In this document: piece by piece, positions 48,988 to 56,404 of the stretch
Position numbering within the stretch: position 1 is the first letter of the stretch
Layout: each line of letters starts with the position of its first letter
Origin: Bacteroides intestinalis
GTDB taxonomy: Bacteria > Bacteroidota > Bacteroidia > Bacteroidales > Bacteroidaceae
NCBI RefSeq assembly: GCF_003464595.1
Contig: NZ_QRZF01000002.1
Location: 292,052-356,051, forward strand
DNA: 64,000 nucleotides
Direction of reading: 5' to 3'
Made by a program: the position numbers and the translations under genes
The notes under the pieces: generated by a model
The model's database searches: none
Told to the model about the DNA's origin: nothing
What the model saw: the letters and a program-made list of their open reading frames with translations, nothing else

Positions 48988-50424
48988 ATGATGACATTTA
49001 AACAGATGAATATTTCGGAGCCGGTGTGCCGTGCGCTCCTTGAAAAAAACTATTCTACTCCTACTCTTATACAAGAACAAGCCATACCGGAAGCCCTGAC
49101 AGGGCGTGATCTATTAGGACTGGCTCAAACCGGAACCGGTAAAACGGCGGCATTTGCCATACCTATCATAGAACAATTGCTTGCCGACCCCACATCTCAG
49201 CAGAAAGGTGCTCCACGTAAGATTCGTGCTCTTATCCTTACTCCAACGCGTGAGTTGGCAATTCAGATTGATGAATCGCTGGCAGACTATACACGATATA
49301 CCACGTTGCGCCATACCGTTATTTTCGGTGGGGTAAAGCAGAAGTCGCAAACTGATGAATTGCGCGCTGGAACGGATATCCTGACGGCTACTCCCGGTCG
49401 TTTGCTCGATCTGATGTCACAAGGATTTATCCGCCTCGACCATGTGCGGCACTTCGTGCTTGACGAAGCTGACCGTATGCTCGATATGGGATTCATCCAT
49501 GATGTGAAGCGCTTGTTGCCTAAGCTCCCGCCCAAGAAGCAAACCTTGTTTTTTTCGGCTACCATGCCTGATAGTATTGACCGCCTGGCTAAAGGTTTAT
49601 TGCGCAATCCGGCGAGGGTGGAAGTCACTCCGGCATCCAGCGTAGTGGAAATAATCAGTCAGTCCGTCTATCGTGTGGAAAAGCCTCAGAAGAAGGAATT
49701 GCTGGCACAACTATTACTCGGAGAGGCCGGACACCAGGTACTTGTATTTTCGCGTACCAAACATGGGGCAGATAATATAGCGCGCTATTTATCACGTCGT
49801 GGCATCACTTGTGAAAGTATCCATGGAGATAAGTCACAAAATTCCCGCCAGCGTGCATTGAGTAATTTCAAGGAAGGTCGTTCCAATGTAATTATCGCTA
49901 CGGATATTGCGGCACGCGGTATTGATATCAAAGGTTTGGATTTGGTTCTCAACTACGATTTGCCCGATGTGCCGGAAACCTATGTTCATCGTATCGGACG
50001 TACGGGACGTGCAGGTTGCGAAGGACGTGCCATTGCCTTTTGTTCGGGTGAGGAAGTGCCGATGTTGCGTGAAATAGAGAAACTTACAGGTATCAAACTG
50101 GAGCAACGGAAACATGATTTACCGCCTTTGGAGGAGACGAAAACAGCTCCGGTTGCCAATGTTGCACGAAAGGTACAAGCGAAAGCACCGACAGAGAAGC
50201 AGCAAGGCAAGCAGAACAATAAGAGGCGGGAGAACAGAAAGCCTGCCGAACCCTTGAAGAATACTCAGCAAGCAACGGTTGTTGCTGAAAAGCCCAAACG
50301 TCATAATCGTCCAGCGAAACCGATATTAGCTCGGGAATCGCAACAAAAGCAATCCGCGGATAAAACGGAGCAAGCATCCAGTCGTTCGGCAAAGTTGCGT
50401 TCGCGTTATGAAAATTATGAATGA
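48988..50424 (+). CDS. DEAD-box RNA helicase (RhlE-like)
   Basis: 478 residues. All core motifs are present: Q motif YSTPTLIQEQAIPEAL, GLAQTGTGKTAAF (Walker A), LTPTRELAIQ, LDEADRMLDMGF (DEAD), FFSATMP, TDIAARGIDIKGLDLV and YVHRIGRTGRAG. The C-terminal 100 residues are a Lys/Arg/Gln-rich basic tail (KQQGKQNNKRRENRKPAEPL), typical of RNA-chaperone-like helicases. It acts in ribosome assembly or RNA turnover, often at low temperature. Confidence 0.95.
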   Translation: MMTFKQMNISEPVCRALLEKNYSTPTLIQEQAIPEALTGRDLLGLAQTGTGKTAAFAIPIIEQLLADPTSQQKGAPRKIRALILTPTRELAIQIDESLADYTRYTTLRHTVIFGGVKQKSQTDELRAGTDILTATPGRLLDLMSQGFIRLDHVRHFVLDEADRMLDMGFIHDVKRLLPKLPPKKQTLFFSATMPDSIDRLAKGLLRNPARVEVTPASSVVEIISQSVYRVEKPQKKELLAQLLLGEAGHQVLVFSRTKHGADNIARYLSRRGITCESIHGDKSQNSRQRALSNFKEGRSNVIIATDIAARGIDIKGLDLVLNYDLPDVPETYVHRIGRTGRAGCEGRAIAFCSGEEVPMLREIEKLTGIKLEQRKHDLPPLEETKTAPVANVARKVQAKAPTEKQQGKQNNKRRENRKPAEPLKNTQQATVVAEKPKRHNRPAKPILARESQQKQSADKTEQASSRSAKLRSRYENYE

Positions 50425-50488
50425 TTGGCTATAGTTTATCTAACGATTAAAGGTTTCCATTGGTGGAGTTGGTTTATTCTGGAATGGT

Positions 50489-50624
50489 AATGAACTAAAT
50501 GCTGATAATAATTTAGGCGCGGATTACGCGGATTACACGGATTAAAGGCTGCGCTACAACATTGTACTACAGAAAAAACCCGTGTAATCCGCGTAATCCG
50601 CGCCTAAAATTATATTCATAACCC
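50489..50624. repeat. Palindromic GGATTAC element, copy 2, with inverted loop
   Basis: Same outer flanks as copy 1 at 44483-44619 in the same orientation, and nearly identical stem arms, but the loop reads AAAGGCTGCGCTACAACATT, the reverse complement of copy 1's loop. It sits in the 50425-50865 gap between the helicase and a histidine kinase gene. The rest of the gap shows a possible promoter-like TTTG/TATATTAG stretch near 50779-50793 and no gene. Confidence 0.9.
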
Positions 50625-50865
50625 GAAAGAAAGAAATAGCTTTCGCCAACGGATTAAAGTTGTATTTCTTAATAAATGAACTTGTAAAATAAATTAGTTT
50701 TTATGCTTCTTGTTTTGTTCGAAAAGAAGAAAAAAGGTGATAGTTAAGTACATAGAAAATCTTTTTTATTCTTTTAAAAGTTTGTATATTAGCGCCTTGA
50801 AGATACTCGAAAATGTATTTTATTTTTGTTTTAAGTGTCTCTAACCCTAAGGTGTAAAAAGTAAT

Positions 50866-52467
50866 ATGATCGAAAAGAACAAGAGTTTAAGTGTATTTCT
50901 CCTTCATTTCTTAGAGCGTTTAAATGGATGTGAATCCATTGAAAAGAAAATCACGGAATCATTGACGGATATTTGTACTTTCTATAAGTTTAAAAAAGGA
51001 TTTGTCTATCAGACCGATGGTTTTCGCTATTTCTTCCTGAAAGAAACGATTGGAAATGAAGACCATTCTCTGAAGCGTCGCTTTGAGATGAGTGAAATGA
51101 CCAAAATACATTCCGATCGTATGAAGGTCAAGAACCGTCCTTTTTATGCCAGTAGAAACGATGACAATTCCTTAGTTGACATTGACGTTCTGGATTTTTA
51201 TGGAACGGACTCCTTGTTGGTCCGTCAATTTGAAGATAGTGAAGGAAAGATTATCGGGTTTATAGGATTTGCGGATAGGGAGGATACAACTCCTTTCACG
51301 GATGAGGAATTGCAAACCATTCATCTATTGCTGGGGTCGCTTTCCAAAGAAATAGCCGTTCGTGAATATAAAGAACGGGAAGTGCGGGCAAGCAATACGC
51401 TGGGTAGCATCATGAACAATATGGGAGTCGACATTTATGTGAACTCTTTTGATTCTCATGATATGTTGTATGCCAATGCGTCTATGGCGGCTCCGTATGG
51501 TGGCATTAAGCATTTTGAAGGAAAGAAGTGCTGGCAGGCCCTTTATACCGATAAAACGGGCGAATGTGAGTTTTGTCCTAAAAGACACCTGATCGATGAA
51601 AACGGTCTACCTACTAAAGTTTACTCCTGGGATTACCAACGCCCGTTCGATCAATGTTGGTTTCGTGTATTCAGTGCGGCATTTCCCTGGATAGACGGCC
51701 AGATGGCACATGTCATTACCAGCGTTGATATCGACCATCAGAAAAAGATAGAAGAAGAATTGATAATAGCCAAGGATAAGGCCGAAAATCTGGATCGTTT
51801 GAAGTCCGCCTTTCTGGCTAACATGAGTCATGAGATTCGTACTCCGTTGAATTCCATAGTTGGTTTCGCAAGTATGCTTGTTGAGGAGGAGGATAAAGAA
51901 GAGCGTCAAGGCTATATTGAAATCATGCAAGAGAACACGGAATTACTCTTACAATTGATATCCGACATTCTGGATTTATCCAAGATAGAGGCGGGAACGC
52001 TCGATTTCAACATGGGATATTTGAATATCAGGGACTTCTGTGAAGATATATTGCGTGGTTATGAAATCAAGGAAGATAAGCCTGTACCGGTTGTGTTGGC
52101 TTCCGGTCTGCCCGATTATCGTATCTATACGGATAAGAAACGTCTGATGCAGGTCATCACCAACTTTATAAATAATGCTCTGAAATTCACCAGTAAGGGG
52201 CAGATCACTCTGGAGTACCATTTTAAAGAAGGGACTAATGAAATAGAGTTCTCGGTTACGGATACGGGTATCGGCATCGCACCGGATGCGGTGGGGCAGG
52301 TTTTCGACCGATTTGTGAAACTGAACACATTCTCCAAGGGCACCGGCTTAGGGTTGTCCATCTGTCGGAGTATTGTGGAGCACCTTGGTGGCACGATTGG
52401 CGCCGAATCGGAAGTAGGAGTCGGGAGTCGTTTCTGGTTTACGCATCCTTGCGCGGAATCGGCCTGA
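50866..52467 (+). CDS. Cytoplasmic PAS/GAF-type sensor histidine kinase
   Basis: 533 residues, no membrane segments. An N-terminal GAF-like domain (SIEKKITESLTDICTFYKFK, about 20-165) is followed by a PAS-like region (SNTLGSIMNNMGVDIYVNSF) with ECEFCPKRH, a CxxC-type pair near 224 that could bind metal or a cofactor. HisKA is FLANMSHEIRTPLNSIVGFA with His322, and the HATPase shows NFINNALKFTS, VTDTGIGIAPDA and GTGLGLSICRS. It is an orphan kinase; the ligand sensed is not predictable. Confidence 0.9.
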   Translation: MIEKNKSLSVFLLHFLERLNGCESIEKKITESLTDICTFYKFKKGFVYQTDGFRYFFLKETIGNEDHSLKRRFEMSEMTKIHSDRMKVKNRPFYASRNDDNSLVDIDVLDFYGTDSLLVRQFEDSEGKIIGFIGFADREDTTPFTDEELQTIHLLLGSLSKEIAVREYKEREVRASNTLGSIMNNMGVDIYVNSFDSHDMLYANASMAAPYGGIKHFEGKKCWQALYTDKTGECEFCPKRHLIDENGLPTKVYSWDYQRPFDQCWFRVFSAAFPWIDGQMAHVITSVDIDHQKKIEEELIIAKDKAENLDRLKSAFLANMSHEIRTPLNSIVGFASMLVEEEDKEERQGYIEIMQENTELLLQLISDILDLSKIEAGTLDFNMGYLNIRDFCEDILRGYEIKEDKPVPVVLASGLPDYRIYTDKKRLMQVITNFINNALKFTSKGQITLEYHFKEGTNEIEFSVTDTGIGIAPDAVGQVFDRFVKLNTFSKGTGLGLSICRSIVEHLGGTIGAESEVGVGSRFWFTHPCAESA

Positions 52468-52509
52468 TTATGGAGTAGTCTATTATTTATAAACTAAATT
52501 TATAAGCTA

Positions 52510-53367
52510 ATGAGAAACAAAACGTGGAAGTATCTGGTTGTTACATCTGCAATATTCGTGTTATCAGCTTGTGGCGGAGGCACAAAAAAGCAAGTAAATG
52601 AGGATGTAAGTATGGATAGTGTAAATGGGGTGTGCGATGGCCTGAAGACATTGCAACTGGATGAAGTGAAAGTTACCTGGATACAGGATAATGCGAAAGA
52701 GCGCCTGATGGAAAGAATGCTTTTTGCGGATGCTGACGATAGTCTGATAGAGAGTTTGAAACTACAAGGCGGAATACTTTCGTCCATGAGTGCTTTTCTG
52801 GTAGAAACGGGTGGAATCCGAATCCTGTTTGATACGGGCATGGGAGCACCGGATAGCCGTTTGCTATCAGGCTTGGCTTCTTTGGGAATTACCCCTTCCG
52901 ATATTAAATATTTGTATCTTACCCATTTTCATGGCGATCACATCGGTGGAATGATGAAAGGGGATAGTGTTGTGTTTCCTGATGCTGAAGTGTATGCATC
53001 AAAAGTGGAATATGATGCCTGGCTCAAGATGCCTGCCGACAGGAATGCGCAAGTGTTGAAAACGATGAATGCTTATAAAGACCGTTTGCATTTGTTTGAG
53101 TTCGGAGAAACATTGCCGGGTAATGTCGTTGCGATGAATGCTGAGGGACATACTCCCGGGCATACCGTGTTCCAGGCGAACAAATTGTTGGTGATTGCCG
53201 ATCTTATCCATGGAGCCGCCCTTCAGTTGGAGCATCCCGAAATATGCGCTACGTATGATATGGATAAGGAGAAAGCGGTGAAATCACGTAAGTATTTCCT
53301 TCAATATGCCAAAGACAATGGTTTGACGATGGCAGGCATGCATTTGCCGGCTCCGGCATTCAAATAG
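52510..53367 (+). CDS. Metallo-beta-lactamase-fold lipoprotein
   Basis: 285 residues. A lipoprotein signal ends at Cys21 (VLSACGGG). The MBL fold is clear: GGIRILFDTGMGA, LTHFHGDHIGGM (HxHxDH motif, about residue 138-143), NAEGHTPGHTVFQ (third His), and MAGMHLPAPAF at the C-terminus. It probably hydrolyses a lactone or ester near the cell surface; exact substrate unknown. A small minus-strand gene overlaps its last 8 bases. Confidence 0.9.
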   Translation: MRNKTWKYLVVTSAIFVLSACGGGTKKQVNEDVSMDSVNGVCDGLKTLQLDEVKVTWIQDNAKERLMERMLFADADDSLIESLKLQGGILSSMSAFLVETGGIRILFDTGMGAPDSRLLSGLASLGITPSDIKYLYLTHFHGDHIGGMMKGDSVVFPDAEVYASKVEYDAWLKMPADRNAQVLKTMNAYKDRLHLFEFGETLPGNVVAMNAEGHTPGHTVFQANKLLVIADLIHGAALQLEHPEICATYDMDKEKAVKSRKYFLQYAKDNGLTMAGMHLPAPAFK

Positions 53368-53539
53368 TATTTTCCAAATTGGTATTAACAGGGGGGATTT
53401 CTTCACCCTCTTTTGATTTTTCCAAAGTTTTCGGACGCTTCATAGGCGAGGGCTTCTTTCCGTATTTACGTTCTTTTTCCCAAGCGGCTTTCCGGGCTTG
53501 GTATGCTTCATATTGTTTTTCTAAATAATTGTCGGCCAT
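53360..53539 (-). CDS. Small basic hypothetical protein (59 residues)
   Basis: ATG at 53539 opens MADNYLEKQYEAYQARKAAW, EKERKYGKKPSPMKRPKTLE and KSKEGEEIPPVNTNLENTI, ending at TGA 53360-53362. Charged and helical, it looks like the small cytoplasmic conserved proteins common in Bacteroides. Its 3' end overlaps the stop of the convergent MBL-fold gene by 8 bases. No function is known. It lies 26 bases downstream of the glycine-zipper lipoprotein gene, probably on the same transcript. Confidence 0.7.
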   Translation of the reverse strand: MADNYLEKQYEAYQARKAAWEKERKYGKKPSPMKRPKTLEKSKEGEEIPPVNTNLENTI

Positions 53540-53565
53540 GGTGTAATCGTTTAAAATAAAAATGT

Positions 53566-54252
53566 TTATCGTTGGGTAGGCAATGAGAACTCTTGCCAGT
53601 CGTACTCCTGTCCGTTTTCATCGGCTACGGCAACGCGTATGATGACTTCTCCCGTCTTTATCCGTTCTCCGGCATTGATGCTGGCGGTATATTTCACACC
53701 TTCATGAGGCTTAATCTGCTCTATCATGACCGAGGGTGAAATATAGATACGCTTCATGCCCGTGATTTCGGCCACTACCGGTACTACGTTGAAAGCTGTT
53801 CTGTTTCCTTCGTTTATGATTTCGAAGATCACTTTACAATTTTCGCCTGAGTTGATTGTGTGGTCGCGATTGGCGTCAATGAAACGTATATTATGTATTC
53901 TCAGATTTTCGATAGCTGATGAATATTGGGGTTGGGGTCTGGAAGGTTGAGTCCTTTCTACCCGGTAACTATATTCTTCTGTCTGCTTGGGGGCGGTAGC
54001 GGCATTTGCGATGGCTGCTCCGGCGATAGTTCCGACGATGGTACCAATGGCAGAACCCCGGTAGCCACCTCTCCATCCTCTGTTGCTTTCGCCAATGAGG
54101 CCTCCGATGGCGCCTCCCACATTTCCTCCGATGGATGCTCCGGCCAACACCGCGCCCGGGTCACCTGCCGCCATACGATTGGTACTACATCCGCTACATA
54201 GCATGGCTAATGCTAATATTCCTATGAAATACGTAGTAATTTGTTTCTTCAT
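53566..54252 (-). CDS. Glycine-zipper lipoprotein
   Basis: 228 residues from ATG 54252. Signal ends at a lipobox Cys (MLCSGCSTN, Cys22). A glycine-zipper membrane-insertion segment follows: GAVLAGASIGGNVGGAIGGL, then SAIGTIVGTIAGAAIANAAT. The C-terminal 110 residues are a CARDB-like beta domain (RIHNIRFIDANRDHTINSGE). The frame extends upstream to 54384, but that extra part is an ATPase remnant, so the lipoprotein ATG is preferred. Probably an outer-membrane or periplasmic lipoprotein with a structural role. Confidence 0.8.
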   Translation of the reverse strand: MKKQITTYFIGILALAMLCSGCSTNRMAAGDPGAVLAGASIGGNVGGAIGGLIGESNRGWRGGYRGSAIGTIVGTIAGAAIANAATAPKQTEEYSYRVERTQPSRPQPQYSSAIENLRIHNIRFIDANRDHTINSGENCKVIFEIINEGNRTAFNVVPVVAEITGMKRIYISPSVMIEQIKPHEGVKYTASINAGERIKTGEVIIRVAVADENGQEYDWQEFSLPTQR

Positions 54253-54384
54253 ATCTGAATCCTTTAACACCTGCTTGATAACCGTTGATTTGCCTATCTG
54301 ACGAGTACCCATTACGACTTGAATGAACTTTCGCTGTTCTTTAAGCCGATTCATAATTACTTGATATTCTGATCTTTTATACAT
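54253..54384 (-). pseudogene. Truncated N-terminus of an AAA_14/DUF4143-type ATPase
   Basis: The 44 codons before the lipoprotein ATG are in frame with it and read YKRSEYQVIMNRLKEQRKFI, then QVVMGTRQIGKSTVIKQVLK. That is the start of the Bacteroides AAA_14 family ATPases (MYKR..., MGxRQxGKST P-loop), cut off after the P-loop helix. The downstream ATPase is gone. It is a remnant, and a fusion protein is possible if translated from 54384. Confidence 0.7.
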
Positions 54385-54587
54385 AGGGTTACATTTTACT
54401 CAGTGCACTGAGTATTTTTATTCAATACAAAGATAACAAATATATTAAATTAATAATCATGTGTTTACGAAGAAAATCCGATTTTTGCAATTAGACAAGT
54501 GTTCTGTAATACCTATGTGATCAGCACAACTTGTGAGAACCAGATAGTTGGAAAGGTGAGTTTATTGAACAAAAGTTCCTTAGAATA

Positions 54588-54618
54588 TTGTGGGTTTGGA
54601 GTATATAGTCTATTTTTA
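54588..54618 (+). promoter_or_regulatory. Possible promoter of the Wadjet operon
   Basis: TTG at 54588-54590, a 20-base spacer, and TATTTTTA at 54611-54618 (one mismatch to TAnnTTTG) lie 25 bases before the jetA start. The 54385-54643 gap contains no other feature that I see. Confidence 0.4.
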
Positions 54619-54643
54619 CGGGAAATAAAATGTAAGATTGACT

Positions 54644-55840
54644 ATGAGTACTTTTCGTTCCATAGAAGAATTAGTGAAGAGTCTTGAACGCGAGAAAGAA
54701 CTACTGAAAGAAATGTTTGCCAAACGGAAGTCGCTTTCGTTTCGTTATGATTATGCGCTTGAGATGACAGAGTATAAAGAAGAGCGTGTTCGTTATCTGA
54801 TTGATTACGGTGTAATACGTGACACGGGTGACTTTCTTGAAATGGAAGATCTTTATCTGAAGTTCTTTGAAGACGTGTTGGAAGTGAATGAGGAAATCAA
54901 TGTATCTTTTGTACAGGATTATCTTACACGCCTCAATGAAAATATAGATTATTATCTGAAAGAGAATAATGAAAAGCGCAAGTACAATTATCAGCGTGAA
55001 GTGAAACGCTGTCTGAAAAACATTGCTCTTACCACTGTCCGTAATGTAATGGACCTGAAAAGGAACATGGATAATACTTACAAGAATGAACCCAACTACC
55101 AAATAAAAAAAGCGAAGTTGATGAGATTAAGCGAAAAGCTCAAGAACATCTCTTTGCTAATAACTAAAAGTGAGGAGCTGATTGATAACCAGCAACCGGT
55201 CTTTTTCCGCATAGCCATGGATGTGCAAATGCGGAATGTGGTGAGCGATGTCAAACTGCAATTGAACGATTCTTATCATAACCTGCTCGAAATTCACCGG
55301 CAGATTGTCCATTACCTGAACTTGATAGACTATCAGAACCGTATCTTTGAGAAAATAAGGAAGCTGAAGTATCTGAAAGACCAGTTCCTATTGGAAGAGA
55401 ACACGACTATTCGACAAGTGGTTTCGCAACGTCATCCGTTATGGATGGAACCTCAGACAAACTACCGCATAAAGTTATCAATAGATTATCTGCGAACTTC
55501 GGATGAGGCTTTCCAAGCCGTCAGGAAGTTGGTGGCACAGCAAAAGAACAGGAAGCACGGTCCGAAAAATCTGGCTGAGGCTATCCCGGAAGGATATCTG
55601 GATAATCAGTCGCAACGGATTGACGCGATAAACTTGCGGGAAGTGTACAATGCTTTTACGGCATCCGGGATGCATCTGTTTGGTTTCGTGATGAACTATC
55701 GTTTTCGCAAAGAAGTATCCCGGGGAGATAAACTGATTTATTTTTGTCAGTTGGCTTCCCAATATGCTGATGAACTCAATTTTATGGAAAGCTATGAGTG
55801 CTCGGGCGATGTGGAATATCCTTTGATTTACGTCAAATAA
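54644..55840 (+). CDS. jetA: Wadjet system protein JetA (kleisin-like)
   Basis: 398 residues from ATG 54644 (STFRSIEELVKSLEREKELL); a TTG two codons upstream is in frame. The protein is almost wholly helical and matches JetA in the Wadjet family: EEINVSFVQDYLTRLNENID, KYNYQREVKRCLKNIALTTV, and the C-terminal FTASGMHLFGFVMNYRFRKE. JetA bridges the heads of JetC, as MukF does in condensin MukBEF. It is the first gene of a four-gene operon, followed by jetB, jetC and jetD. Together these close circular plasmid DNA for cleavage by JetD. The Wadjet subtype cannot be fixed here. Confidence 0.85.
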   Translation: MSTFRSIEELVKSLEREKELLKEMFAKRKSLSFRYDYALEMTEYKEERVRYLIDYGVIRDTGDFLEMEDLYLKFFEDVLEVNEEINVSFVQDYLTRLNENIDYYLKENNEKRKYNYQREVKRCLKNIALTTVRNVMDLKRNMDNTYKNEPNYQIKKAKLMRLSEKLKNISLLITKSEELIDNQQPVFFRIAMDVQMRNVVSDVKLQLNDSYHNLLEIHRQIVHYLNLIDYQNRIFEKIRKLKYLKDQFLLEENTTIRQVVSQRHPLWMEPQTNYRIKLSIDYLRTSDEAFQAVRKLVAQQKNRKHGPKNLAEAIPEGYLDNQSQRIDAINLREVYNAFTASGMHLFGFVMNYRFRKEVSRGDKLIYFCQLASQYADELNFMESYECSGDVEYPLIYVK

Positions 55841-55852
55841 AACTTTTTGAAC

Positions 55853-56404
55853 ATGAAATATACCGAAGAGATTTTCAATATACTTAGTAAAGGAGGGTTT
55901 ATTTCCTCGAACAGTATTTCCACTCAGGTGAAGCGTTACTATGATGCTATTGAAGAAGAATTGCCCGATTATTATGAATATTATCGGGGAATCGGACTTT
56001 ATCTGGAAGGGGGAGACGGCTACTATCATTTTACGCGTAAAGAGGCGAAAGTAGATTTGGAGCGTAAATTGGAAGCTACCTTGAAATGGATTGATTATAT
56101 GAGTTTCTTGAAAACCTATCATTCGGCTTTCGGTCCCGGATTCCTGTTTCGCGCTGCTGATATTGAAATTCAGATCGGTTGTGATATGGAGCTGAAGGAG
56201 AAAGCTTCTAAACTGTTCTCCGACAAAAAGAAACATGAGGAAGTAGTGGCTAAATTGATTAATGAACTGGAAAAGATGGGATTCATAGAAAAGGAAAATG
56301 AAGTGGACGGGACATATAAAGTGTTGACTGCTTTCCATTATATGGAAGAATTGATTGATTGTATCACTATATCGGAGGAGGTGCAAGATGAGATACCTGA
56401 ATAA
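55853..56404 (+). CDS. jetB: Wadjet system protein JetB (MukE-like)
   Basis: 183 residues from ATG 55853 (MKYTEEIFNILSKGGFISSN). Predominantly helical with winged-helix-like character: RRYYDAIEEELPDYYEYYRG-type region (KRYYDAIEEELPDYYEYY), YLEGGDGYYHFTRKEAKVDL and LINELEKMGFIEKENEVDGT. In size and position it corresponds to JetB, the small subunit that binds JetA as MukE binds MukF. The stop overlaps jetC by 17 bases, so translation is coupled. Confidence 0.85.
   Translation: MKYTEEIFNILSKGGFISSNSISTQVKRYYDAIEEELPDYYEYYRGIGLYLEGGDGYYHFTRKEAKVDLERKLEATLKWIDYMSFLKTYHSAFGPGFLFRAADIEIQIGCDMELKEKASKLFSDKKKHEEVVAKLINELEKMGFIEKENEVDGTYKVLTAFHYMEELIDCITISEEVQDEIPE
56374..56381 (+). promoter_or_regulatory. 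Strong Shine-Dalgarno before jetC
   Basis: GGAGGAGG at 56374-56381 ends six bases before the ATG at 56388, inside the jetB coding sequence. Such a canonical site is rare in this phylum and supports the jetC start over upstream TTG codons. Confidence 0.8.

Noticed and set aside
55478..56386. 302-residue minus-strand frame antisense to jetA/jetB
   Set aside because: It is antisense to recognisable Wadjet subunits and shows no domain.
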